DNA of 64,000 bases from Dastarcus helophoroides (lineage: Eukaryota; Arthropoda; Insecta; Coleoptera; Bothrideridae), in NCBI GenBank assembly GCA_028583605.1, contig CM053325.1, forward strand, positions 62,418,148 to 62,482,147. The letters are read 5' to 3'. Below, piece by piece: positions 52,701 to 61,084 of this stretch. The notes below the pieces were generated by a model. The model had not been told where the DNA came from. It worked only from the letters and a program-made list of their open reading frames with translations, and did not search any database. Both the position numbers and the translations under genes were made by a program. Numbering within the stretch: the first letter of the stretch is position 1; each line of letters begins with the position of its first letter.

Positions 52701-52870
52701 TTATCAAAAACTGAAATACAAATCTTGTCCCCTGAAACTAAGAAACGTTCAAAAACACAACAACTCTCTGAAGATGATAGCTTGGCTATCGAAAGCGTTA
52801 GAGCAATCTTTGTCGTGTTTTTTAATGTTTCTTGGTTTTAGGTAACAAGATTTCTATTTCAACATTTTTT
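52701..52870. mobile_element. Inverted pair of the ~145-base repeat, shortened
   Basis: The left arm (AAATACAAATCTTGTCCCC to AAAAACACAACA) is cut short. The right arm carries CTGAAGA (52768), GATAGCTTGGCTATC and GAAAGCGTT (GAAA at 52791). Confidence 0.8.
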
Positions 52871-53029
52871 AAATGTCAACTTTTCATATTTTCAACTTTT
52901 TTTAAATTAACCACATTTTCGAAAATTTTGACTTCCAATGTTCAATTTCTTTTTAACAATCAACTATTTGTCAAAATTTAACATGTTTATTTGAAGAAAT
53001 ACTTAAGTATGACGAATTGTCAAAAACAC

Positions 53030-55564
53030 TTATACAACTAAGTGTTGCATCGTGCGGTCAAGATCACATAAACTCAAGGTACCGCAGTTCAACGTCACGC
53101 GCGGTCAAAGTCACGTGAGGTAAAGGTCACGCATGTTCAAAGTAACACGAGGTCAAGGTCTCACATGTTCAAGGTCACGCGTCGTCAAGATCGCATGTGT
53201 TCAAGATAACGTGTAGTCAAGGACGCATCTGGCCGAGGTCACGTAGGGTCAAGGTAGCAGAACCTTAAGGTCACGCGTGGTCACGGTGGCGTGCGCTCAA
53301 GGTCGCAATTCGAGATCACGAATTGATACCGTCGCATATGTTCAAGGTCATGTGCAGTTAAGATCGCATAGGTCTAAAGTTACGTGAAGTCAAGGTCGCA
53401 TAAACTTAAGGTCACACGTGGTCAAGGTGGCGTGTGATCAAGTCGAGTAAAGTCAAGGTTGTATAAACTCAAGGTCACACATTGTGAAGGTCGCATATTT
53501 TTAAGGTCGCATTTGTTTAGGGTCACAGGTGGTCAAGGTCGCATATGTTCAAGGTCATGTGCAATCAAGGTCGCATATGTCCGAGGTCACGTAAAGTCAA
53601 GGTCGCATAAACTTAAGATCACGCGTGGTCAAGGTGGCGTGCGCTCAAGGTCGCATGTGTTCGAGGTCACAAATTGACACCGTCGCATATGTTCAAGGTC
53701 ATGTGTAGTTAAGATCGCATAGGTCTAAAGTTACGTGAAGTCAAGGTCGCATAAACTCAAAGTCACTCATGGTCAAGGTCGCATGTTTTCAAGGTCACAT
53801 GCAGTCAAGGTCGCGCATTTCCAAGGTCGGGCAAAGTCAAGGTTTTATAAACTCACGGTCACACATTGTCAAGGTCACATATGTTTAAGGTCGCATTTGT
53901 TTAGGATCACAAGTGGTCAAGGTCGCATATATTCCAGGTCATGTGCAGTCAAGGTCGCATATGTCCGAGGTCACGAAAAGTCAAGGTCGCATAAACTTAA
54001 GGTCACACGTGGTCAAGGTGGCGTGTGCTCAAGGTCCCATGCGTTTGGGGTCACGAATTGACACGGTGGCATATGTTTAAGGTCTCGTGCAGTCAAGATC
54101 GCATAGGTCTAAGGTAACGTGAAGTCAAGGTCGCATAAACTCAAGGTCACGCACGGTCAAGATCGCATGTGATCAAGGTCACATGCAGTCAAGGTCGCGC
54201 ATGTCCAAGGTCGGGCAAAGTCAAGGTTGTATAAACTCAAGGTCACACATTGTCAAGGTCACATATGTTTAAGGTCAGATTTGTTTAGGGTCACAAGTGG
54301 TCAAGATCGCATATGTTCAAGGTCATGTGCAGTCAAGGTCGCATATGTCCGAGGTCACGTAAAGTCAAGGTCGCATAAAATTAAGGTGACGTATGGTCCA
54401 TAGCGTATGCTCAAGGTCCCATGTGTTTGGGGGTCACCAATTGACACGGTCGCATATGTTTAAGGTCACGTGCAGTCAACATCGCATAGGTCCAAGGTCC
54501 AAGGTCGCATAAAGTCAAGGTCACTCAAGGTCACAAATAGTCAAGGTCGCATTTGTACAAGGTCACGCAAAGTCAAGGTTGCATGTACTCAATGTCATGT
54601 AATTCCAAGTGTCTAAGGTCACTGAAGATCAATGCCGTATGTGTTTAAAGTCACGAGTGGTCAAGATCGCATATATTCAAGGTCACGTGCAGTCAACATC
54701 ACACATGCTCAAGGTCGCGTGAGGTCAAGGCCGTATAAATTCAAGGTCACGCATGCTCAAGATCGCATATGTTCAAGGTCATGTGTAGTCAAGGTCCGCA
54801 TAAACTTAAGGTCACGTGTGGTCAAGGCGGCGTGTGCTCAAGGTCCCATGTGTTCGGGGTCACGAATTGACACGGTCGCATATGTTTAAGGTCACGTGCA
54901 GTCAACATCGCATAGGTCTAAGGTCCAAGGTCGCATAAACTCAAGGTCACTCAAGGTCACGCATAGTCAAGGTCGCATTTGTACAAGGTCACGCAAAGTC
55001 AAGGTTGCATGTACTCAATGTCATGTAATTCCAAGTGTCTAAGGTCACTCAAGATCAATGCCGCATGTGTTTAAAGTCACTGAGTGGTCAAGATCGCATA
55101 TATTCAAGGTCACGTGCAGTCAACATCACACATGCTCAAGGTCGCGTGAAGTCAAGGCCGTATAAATTCAAGGTCACGCATGCTCAAGGTCGCATATGGT
55201 CAAGGTGGCATGTGTTTAACGTCACGAGTGGTTAAGGTCGCATATGTTCAAAGTCATGTGCAGTTAAGGTCGCAACTGTTCAAGGTCATGTGAAGTCAAG
55301 GTCGCATAAACCCAAGGTTGTATATGGTCAAGGTCGCATGTGTTCAAGGTTACGCTAGGTCAAGGTCGTATGCATTCCGGGTAACGCTAGGTCGACGTCG
55401 TTTGTATTCAAGGTAACGCGAGGTCAAGGTCGTGCGTATTCAAGGTCATGTAATGCCAAGTGTCTAAGGTCACTTAAGATCAATGTCGCATGTGTTCAAG
55501 GTTACGTGATGTCAAGGTCGTAGATGTTTAAGGTCACGTGAGGTGAAGGTAGTATTTGTTCAAA
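53030..55564 (+). repeat. TCAAGGTCA-type minisatellite, left part
   Basis: About 2.5 kb built of 14-15-base units containing TCAAGGTCA or TCAAGGTCG, often as AAGGTCACGTGAGGTC. Almost all are on the plus strand. Higher-order periodicity is visible: TATAAACTCAAGGTCACACA or a variant near 53462, 53844 and 54230 (about 384 bases), and GTCTAAGGTCACT near 54610 and 55037 (about 427). Ser-Arg-Gly-rich open frames are artefacts. TCAAGGTCA equals the extended half-site bound by FTZ-F1/SF-1 and ERR nuclear receptors. Confidence 0.95.
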
Positions 55565-55762
55565 GTAATGTAACGCAATGTAAATAGATGGAATAGAATG
55601 TAGAATAGAATTGTATAATTTAGTAAATAAAAAAAGTTTCTAGAAGGATCTGATAAGGGGAAAGTGGGCGCGATAACGAAACAAATGGCAGATAAGCGTT
55701 CCAGAAATTTCGGGAACGATAAGCCTTATCTGCCGAAATGTTTTAGAAGCCGGGGGCCAAAA

Positions 55763-55772
55763 CTATAAAAGG
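55763..55772 (+). promoter_or_regulatory. LTR TATA box
   Basis: CTATAAAAGG, about 30 bases upstream of TCAGTCAGT. The second LTR has CTATATAAGAC in the equivalent place (57502). Confidence 0.6.
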
Positions 55773-55891
55773 CGGTCAGCTTTCCCTCGAGTCAGTCAGT
55801 TAGAAGTCAGTTCAATTAGTGAGTTAGTAGAAGTTAATAATAAGTGAGTTAATTGTTCAATTGTGGTGATCCAAGTTAAGTTTGGTAATAA

Positions 55892-55990
55892 CCCAAGCAA
55901 CACTGAATGGTATATAAACGTTTTTTAAAGTTAAAATAAACGCAATTTTAATTTAATAAACGTTTATTATACTAATCAATGTTGCTTGGG
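55892..55990. mobile_element. 99-base inverted-repeat element (MITE) within the LTR
   Basis: Starts CCCAAGCAACA and ends TGTTGCTTGGG, a perfect 11-base inverted repeat. The second LTR lacks it and reads GGAAATAAAGTGG across the site, so insertion with an apparent AA duplication is supported. The interior is AT-rich with no coding capacity. The superfamily is not assigned. Confidence 0.85.
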
Positions 55991-56040
55991 AAAGTGGTCT
56001 AATTCACACGTGGATCGAACCGATAAGCCCGTAACAGTAA

Positions 56041-56600
56041 CGTCATTTCAAGGTCGCACTTGAGGTCAAGGTCGCATGTGTTTATGGCCACACCGGTTCA
56101 AGGTCACATAAGGTCAAGGTAGCATGTGTTTAAAGTAACGTGAAGTCGTGGTCGCTCGTGTTTAAGGTAATGCGAGGTCGAGGTCTCGCGAGGTCAAGGT
56201 CGTGTGTATTCAAGGTCGCACATGTCTAATGTCATTTGGGATCAATGTCGCATGTGTTCAAGGTCACGTGATGTCAAGGTCGCACCTGTTTAAGGTCACG
56301 TGAGGTAAAGGTCGATTATGTTCAATATCACGTTAGCTCGAAGTCACTTGAGTTTTAGTTCGCCTGATTCAAAGTCACTTGAGTTCAAGGTCATTTGAGT
56401 TCAAGGTCACTAGAGTCCAAGGTCACACTAACTTAAAGTCGCGTGAGTTCAACGACACTTGATTTCAAGGTCGTACGAACTCAATGTCAAGAGATGAAGA
56501 TCACATGAGCTCAAACTCACGTAACCTTGAATTCGTGTGAGTTCAAGGTCACGTGAGCTTGAGCTCGTGTGAGTTCAAGGTCACCTGTCTTGGGAACTCA
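56041..56600 (+). repeat. TCAAGGTCA-type minisatellite, right part
   Basis: Continuation of the array beyond the LTR. Toward the right end the units drift to CACTTGAGTTCAAGG and CACGTGAGCTTGAG. Confidence 0.93.
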
Positions 56601-56870
56601 AGGTCCTGTAAAAACAAGATAGCGTGAAACAAACTTGTTTTCTTAGATTTCAAAAAAAAGGGGAAATTAGTAAGAAATGAAAGGTTGGGTTTACAATAAA
56701 AGTTTTGCGGAAGAAACAAAAAAGTGGAAATTTTCGAAAAATCTTCGATATTTATTTTAAAAAGATTCTCGATATTTTGGGGGTCAAATTCCAAAAAAAT
56801 TAAAGTTGACAGTTCGAAAAATAAAAAAGTAGGATGTTTCGTAACTGCGCTGTTTTTTGTGACGATTTAT
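56601..56870. other. A-rich spacer
   Basis: Short A-rich sequence with no gene. Confidence 0.4.
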
Positions 56871-57231
56871 GTTGAAATACAAAACTTGTCCCAAGAAAGA
56901 TTAAATAACAGAACAAAGGTTTCTGTAAAGCGTTTCGACAGCCAAGCTATCATCTTCAGAGAGATACTTAAGTATCTCTCTATCACCTTCTAGTATCTAG
57001 CTATCATCTTCTAGTATCTAGCTATCATCATCAGAGAGATACTTAAGTATCTCTCTGGCTAACGCGTTTCGACAGCCAAGCTGTCATCTTCAGAGAAGAT
57101 GAAGATGATAGCTTGGTTGTCGAAACGCGTTAGAGCAACCTCTGTTGTGTTTTTTAATCTTTCTTGGTTTCAGGGAACAAGTTCTGTGTTTCAATTTTTG
57201 AAGATAACCAAGGACCAGTCCGTTCCATCAA
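56871..57231. mobile_element. Compound palindromic cluster of the ~145-base repeat
   Basis: A minus-orientation arm (56871-56960), a minus-orientation partial arm (57056-57095) and a plus-orientation arm (57098-57231). Between them are two copies of a perfect 24-base palindrome whose half is AGAGAGATACTT (56958-56981 and 57033-57056), and TCTAGTATCTAGCTATCATC repeats. The motif GAAGATGATAGCTTGG...GAAACGCG is intact in the plus arm, and its complement appears twice. Confidence 0.85.
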
Positions 57232-57333
57232 ACTGTTATGATGTGACGTTTTAAATAAATTTAGATATCAGGTAGTCATATTTCAAAAACATATTTCAAA
57301 AATATTGTCAACAAACAATAAAAATTTAAATAT

Positions 57334-57799
57334 TGTAACGAAATGTAAATTATAGAATTTAGTACTTAAGAAAAGTTTCTAGAAAGATCTTATAAGGGAA
57401 AGCGGCCGCGATAACGAAACAAACGGCAGATAAGCGTTCCAGAAATTTCGGCAAACGATAAGCCTTATCTGCTGGATTTTTCTAGAACGTGGAAACGAGA
57501 ACTATATAAGACGGTAGCTTTTCCCTCGAGTCAGTCTGTTAGTCAGTGTAGTTAATGAGTTAGTAGTTAGAAGTCAATGAATAAGTGAGTCGAAATACAG
57601 AACTTGTCCTCTGAAATCAAGAAAGATTAAAAAACACAACAGATGTTACTGGCTAACGCTTTTCGACAGCCAATCTGTCATCTTCAGAGAGAAACTAACT
57701 GAGTTAATTGTTTAGTTGTAGTGTTCCGAGTTTAGTTTGGAAATAAAGTGGTACAATTCAACAAGTGTTAATAATCATTCGAACTGATAACGCGCAACA
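57334..57799 (+). mobile_element. Second solo LTR of the same family
   Basis: Begins TGTAACGAAATG, contains GCAGATAAGCGTTCCAGAAA and a TATA box (CTATATAAGAC at 57502), and ends GATAACGCGCAACA. It retains the AATAAA stretch interrupted in the first copy. It carries an insertion at 57591-57700. Flanks are ATAT and GTAT, an imperfect duplication. Confidence 0.82.
57591..57700 (-). mobile_element. ~110-base copy of the dispersed repeat inserted in the LTR
   Basis: CGAAATACAGAACTTGTCC to CATCTTCAGAGAGAAACTAACT, bounded by GAGT (57587-57590) and GAGT (57701-57704). The first LTR shows the empty site (AAGTGAGTTAATTG). A further 40-base piece of the same repeat (TATTTCAATTTTTGAAGATA) follows the LTR at 57801-57841. 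Confidence 0.8.
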
Positions 57800-57849
57800 G
57801 TATTTCAATTTTTGAAGATAACCAAGGATCGTTCCATCAAAATCATATC

Positions 57850-58526
57850 CCTAACAAGCTTGCTACTTATCAATCACGTTTTATCAATCACGTACAACTG
57901 GTAAGGCAACGAATGTGTTAAATATGATAAAAGCAACGATTTTTGATGAACATTTATTTCGAATTTTATTTAGAATATTCTAACATGTTCGTGACCCCCG
58001 AGTATTTATTCAATTAACCAACAGAAACGACCGCCCAATTGAAGTATCGATATAGTTAATTGGAAAATAAGATTTATGACTTAATAAAATCACTTGGTAC
58101 TTTATTAATTGGAAAATGAAAATTTATTGCTATAACTAATTGAAAAAGAGCAGCCGATTAATTATAAAGGGACAAATGAATAACTACGGCTGCCTTTTTT
58201 TTGAGCAAAATACGCTTTAATTATGGTATAATGAAGTAACGAAGCGAAAATATTTTAGTTTATTGGCTGGCAATTTTTGACCGCGATTTTACTTGAATCG
58301 ATTCTCAAATGCAATATTAAATCAGCCGAGGCAATCGAGACCTCACAGTTAGAGCATACATTGGGTGGATCCAAATTAGCGAAGAGAAAAATAAAGTATA
58401 CGAACTCTGATGGGTCCCCACTCTGATTAATACAGATGCATGAGTCCCCACTCTGATTAATACAGATGCATATTTTAACGATAACTTGAGAATTTATGGG
58501 TTAATGGGTTTTAATTCATTTTTTTG
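57850..58526. other. AT-rich, mostly unique sequence
   Basis: Contains a 30-base tandem duplication TGRGTCCCCACTCTGATTAA plus TACAGATGCA at 58411-58440 and 58441-58470. No gene is seen. Confidence 0.6.
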
Positions 58527-58640
58527 AAGTGAACACTTCTTTAAACGCGTTGAGCAATTCTTGATGGGGAAAAATATGGTTGCCGTGACCATCACGCAAC
58601 GAGCGTGATGGTCACGCTCTAATGTTCACAGTGTTATGTA
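58527..58640 (+). repeat. GTGACCATCACGCG-family copy with strong hairpin
   Basis: GAAGTGAACACTTCTTTAAACGCGTTGAGC matches the arms at 26.5-27.1 kb in kind. Within it, CGTGACCATCACGC (58584-58597) is exactly complementary to 58603-58616 around the loop AACGA. Confidence 0.75.
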
Positions 58641-58661
58641 GCTATGAGTAAGAAGAGTAAA

Positions 58662-58757
58662 ATTGATATACAAATCTTAACGCCTAAAACCAAGAAAGAT
58701 TAAAAAACAGAACAAAGGTTGCTCTAACGCGTTTCGATAGCCAAGCTATCAGAGAGA
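58662..58757 (-). repeat. Arm of the ~145-base repeat
   Basis: ATATACAAATCTTAACGCC to AACGCGTTTCGATAGCCAAG. Together with the plus-orientation arm at 59031-59104 it forms an inverted pair split by about 270 bases. Confidence 0.8.
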
Positions 58758-58758
58758 A

Positions 58759-58940
58759 GTAATGATGTACACTGACATTTAAACAAATAGAATGCAACCC
58801 AAATTGCAATATGCAGCCCTCTACGCGAGTATAGTGAATCATAGGTAGCCGAACTATCAACAGTTGAACCACAAACGCTTAGCAAAGCGGTCGCTCTCTA
58901 GGACAACCCCAGAAGATTAGATTCTAATGCACATCCCAAT
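58759..58940 (-). repeat. tRNA-like (SINE-type) repeat, copy 1
   Basis: About 182 bases, repeated at 59110-59294. On the minus strand AGAGCGACCGCTTTGCTAAG is followed by GTGGTTCAACTG. The order (end of D arm, anticodon-like hairpin with GCT, then a GGTTCAA B-box-like word) resembles a decayed tRNA-derived head. The assignment is tentative because no clear A box or poly-A tail is seen. Confidence 0.5.
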
Positions 58941-59030
58941 AAATTTGAATATTTATCAGATTCAAAGCTTGGAAACCAAAGATCGGTATCGATAATGCAA
59001 TTTTGAATCATCAATTACGAATTAGTTTTT

Positions 59031-59104
59031 TCAACTTTCTTGGTTTCAGAGGACAAGTTTTGTATATCAATTTTTGAAGATAATCGAGGATCAATCCACC
59101 AAAA
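59031..59104 (+). repeat. Arm of the ~145-base repeat
   Basis: TTCTTGGTTTCAGAGGACAA to TAATCGAGGATCAATCCACC, the end half of the repeat. Confidence 0.8.
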
Positions 59105-59109
59105 TTATA

Positions 59110-59294
59110 GAATGATGTAACACTGACATTTAAGCAAATAGAATGCAACCCTAACTACAGTATGCAGCCCTCTACGCGAGTATAGTGAATCATAGGTAGC
59201 CGAACTATCAACAGTTGAACCACAAACGCTTAGCAAAGTGGTCGCTCTCTAGAAAAACCCCCAGAAGATTAGATTCTAATGCACATACCAACAA
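59110..59294 (-). repeat. tRNA-like (SINE-type) repeat, copy 2
   Basis: Direct duplicate of 58759-58940, about 350 bases downstream and very similar (for example AGCCCTCTACGCGAGTATAG in both). Confidence 0.55.
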
Positions 59295-59619
59295 AGTTTC
59301 TGTTCTCTAAACGTATGTTAATCACAAAATTAGGTATCTTAAGAATTCTGACTGGAAGCTATTCGTACACGTCAGACGAAAGCTTGATAAACAAATTTGA
59401 TAAGAACGTCTCCTATTTTTAAATAGAGTACGTACGTGCCTTACACGGTAAGATAAAATAATAGCTCAGGTAGTTCAATCAAGATACCAAAACGAAATCC
59501 TATTTGCTTCTTATGCTTTCACTTTGATACCATTTTAAGATTAGAACGATCTTCAATTTAAAATGAAAACATTTTTCTGTGTTTCAGTACTTTCTCCAGC
59601 AAGTCACATGATTATTTTT
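59295..59619. other. AT-rich, apparently unique sequence
   Basis: Nothing recognised. Confidence 0.45.
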
Positions 59620-59822
59620 AAGTGAAAATTTTTTTAGACACGCGTTGAGCGACTAGGGGTAAACTTGTGGTTTCGCGTGACCATCACGCGTCACCAACAT
59701 GCCCTAATGTTAAAGTATATTGGCTACTGTTAACATTAAAATGTATTTTATTATCAATCCAAGTTAACATTATCAATAAAAACTAAATTCGTTGCCACAC
59801 CATATAAGCATCCACCAACCAC
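59620..59822 (+). repeat. GTGACCATCACGCG-family copy
   Basis: CACGCGTTGAGCGACTAGGG, GGTTTCGCGTGACCATCACG, ACTGTTAACATTAAAATGTA and CATATAAGCATCCACCAACC match 27030-27245. Confidence 0.8.
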
Positions 59823-59835
59823 AATTTTTTTTTTT

Positions 59836-59980
59836 TGGTGGAACGGACTGTCTCTTGGTTATCTTCAAAAATGAAATACAGAACTTGTCCCCTGAAACCA
59901 AGAAAGATTAAAAAACACAACAAAGGTTACTGGACTAACGCGTTTCGACAGCCAAGCTGTCATCTTCAGAGAGATACTGA
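59836..59980 (-). repeat. Full-length copy of the ~145-base repeat
   Basis: Single copy from GGTGGAACGGACTGTCTCTT to AAGCTGTCATCTTCAGAGAG; a useful reference for the unit boundaries. Confidence 0.88.
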
Positions 59981-59999
59981 TTATTAACTACCCAATTTT

Positions 60000-60632
60000 T
60001 TATAAATATGAAAATTTTGAGAAGTAGTTAAATTTTAAGCAAACAGTCAAAATATCTGAAAGTTCTAATTTCAGAAAAGTTCTAATTTCAGCAAAGTTCT
60101 AATTTCAGCAAGTAGAAAATTGTAAAAAGGACCCAATAGTTAAAAAAAAAATAACGGAATTTCGAGAAAAACCTTGAAATTGAAAACGAGAATCTCGAGA
60201 GGAAGTCAATTTTAAGAAAAAGGCTAAATTTTGCAAATTAATGAGAAATTCAAAAAAAAGACGAATTTCGAAAAGAAAGAAAATCAAAATTTCGACAAAA
60301 AGACGAATTCCGCGAAAAAACTGAAATTTCGCAGTCGAAAGTAAAATTTTGAGAACGGAAGTTTATGGAAAAAAAAAGAATATTGAAAAATCTAAATCTT
60401 GGGAAAAAGATGAATTTCGAGGAATAAAATTAACAGTTCCAAAAACAAAAATGAATTATGAAAAATAAATTCGAAAAAAAGATGAAAATGACGAGAAAAA
60501 GATCGAAGTTTTAAAGAAAAAGTCTAAATCTAGTAGAAATATTCGAAATATCTCGAAAACTCCAATTTTGTCAAATTTTGAAAAAAAAGGTGTTTTTGCT
60601 TTTGTGATTTTTTTCGAAATGTCCATAGTTTT
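60000..60632. repeat. A-rich degenerate array
   Basis: AAAATTTCGAGAAAAA words, and near 60058-60112 three tandem AAAGTTCTAATTTCAG units. No gene. Confidence 0.6.
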
Positions 60633-60873
60633 CTCGAAATTGGTTTTTTTTTAGAAATTTTGATTCTATTTCAAATCCAATCCTTTATGTTTCTGAGAGG
60701 ATTGGATTTTATGTTTCTGAAAATAAAGGATTGGATTTGAAATAGAATTAAAATTTCTAAAAAAAAAACTAATTTCGATGAAATCTAAAAAAAAATCAAA
60801 ATATTCAGATAAAAAGTAACTTGGAGGTTTTGAGTCCAAGTTTCTTTTTATCTGTAAATTTTGATTTTTTTTT
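60633..60873. repeat. Two adjacent long hairpins
   Basis: Arms 60644-60688 and 60723-60767 are nearly complementary (CAAATCCAATCCTTTAT / ATAAAGGATTGGATTTG). A second pair, 60787-60824 and 60835-60873, shares CAGATAAAAAGTAACTTGG and its near complement CCAAGTTTCTTTTTATCTG. Confidence 0.85.
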
Positions 60874-61084
60874 CAAAATTCGTCTTTTTATAAACAAAAA
60901 TTTTTAAAATTAAACCATTTTATCAAAATTTAACTTTCATCAAATCAACTTTCTGTGCGACATTTCCGTGACATCGTTTCGACGTTCTCTGAAAAATTTC
61001 GAATTTCCTCTCAATTTTGAAGTTTCACTTGACTATTTCAAACCGATTTCTCAAAATTTCGCCTATTTCTACAAATTTCTTTAT
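60874..61084. other. T-rich degenerate sequence
   Basis: AATTTCGACT-type words leading into the 521-base satellite. Confidence 0.5.

Larger units (their letters stand above)
55569..56036 (+). mobile_element. Solo LTR inserted in the TCAAGGTCA array
   Basis: Begins TGTAACGCAATG and ends AAGCCCGTAACA (TG...CA). It is flanked by a 4-base duplication GTAA (55565-55568 and 56037-56040). It contains a TATA box (CTATAAAAGG at 55763) and downstream TCAGTCAGTTAG, typical of a retrotransposon start site. The satellite continues on both sides. No internal coding region is present, so it is a solo LTR left by recombination. A second copy lies at 57334-57799. Confidence 0.88.

Noticed and set aside
53459..55235. 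Ser/Arg/Gly-rich frames in the TCAAGGTCA array
   Set aside because: Short, overlapping, and repeated with the satellite period.
55569..57799. The two LTRs as the ends of one retrotransposon
   Set aside because: The first LTR has its own GTAA duplication, and the sequence between them is satellite and dispersed repeats with no gag or pol.
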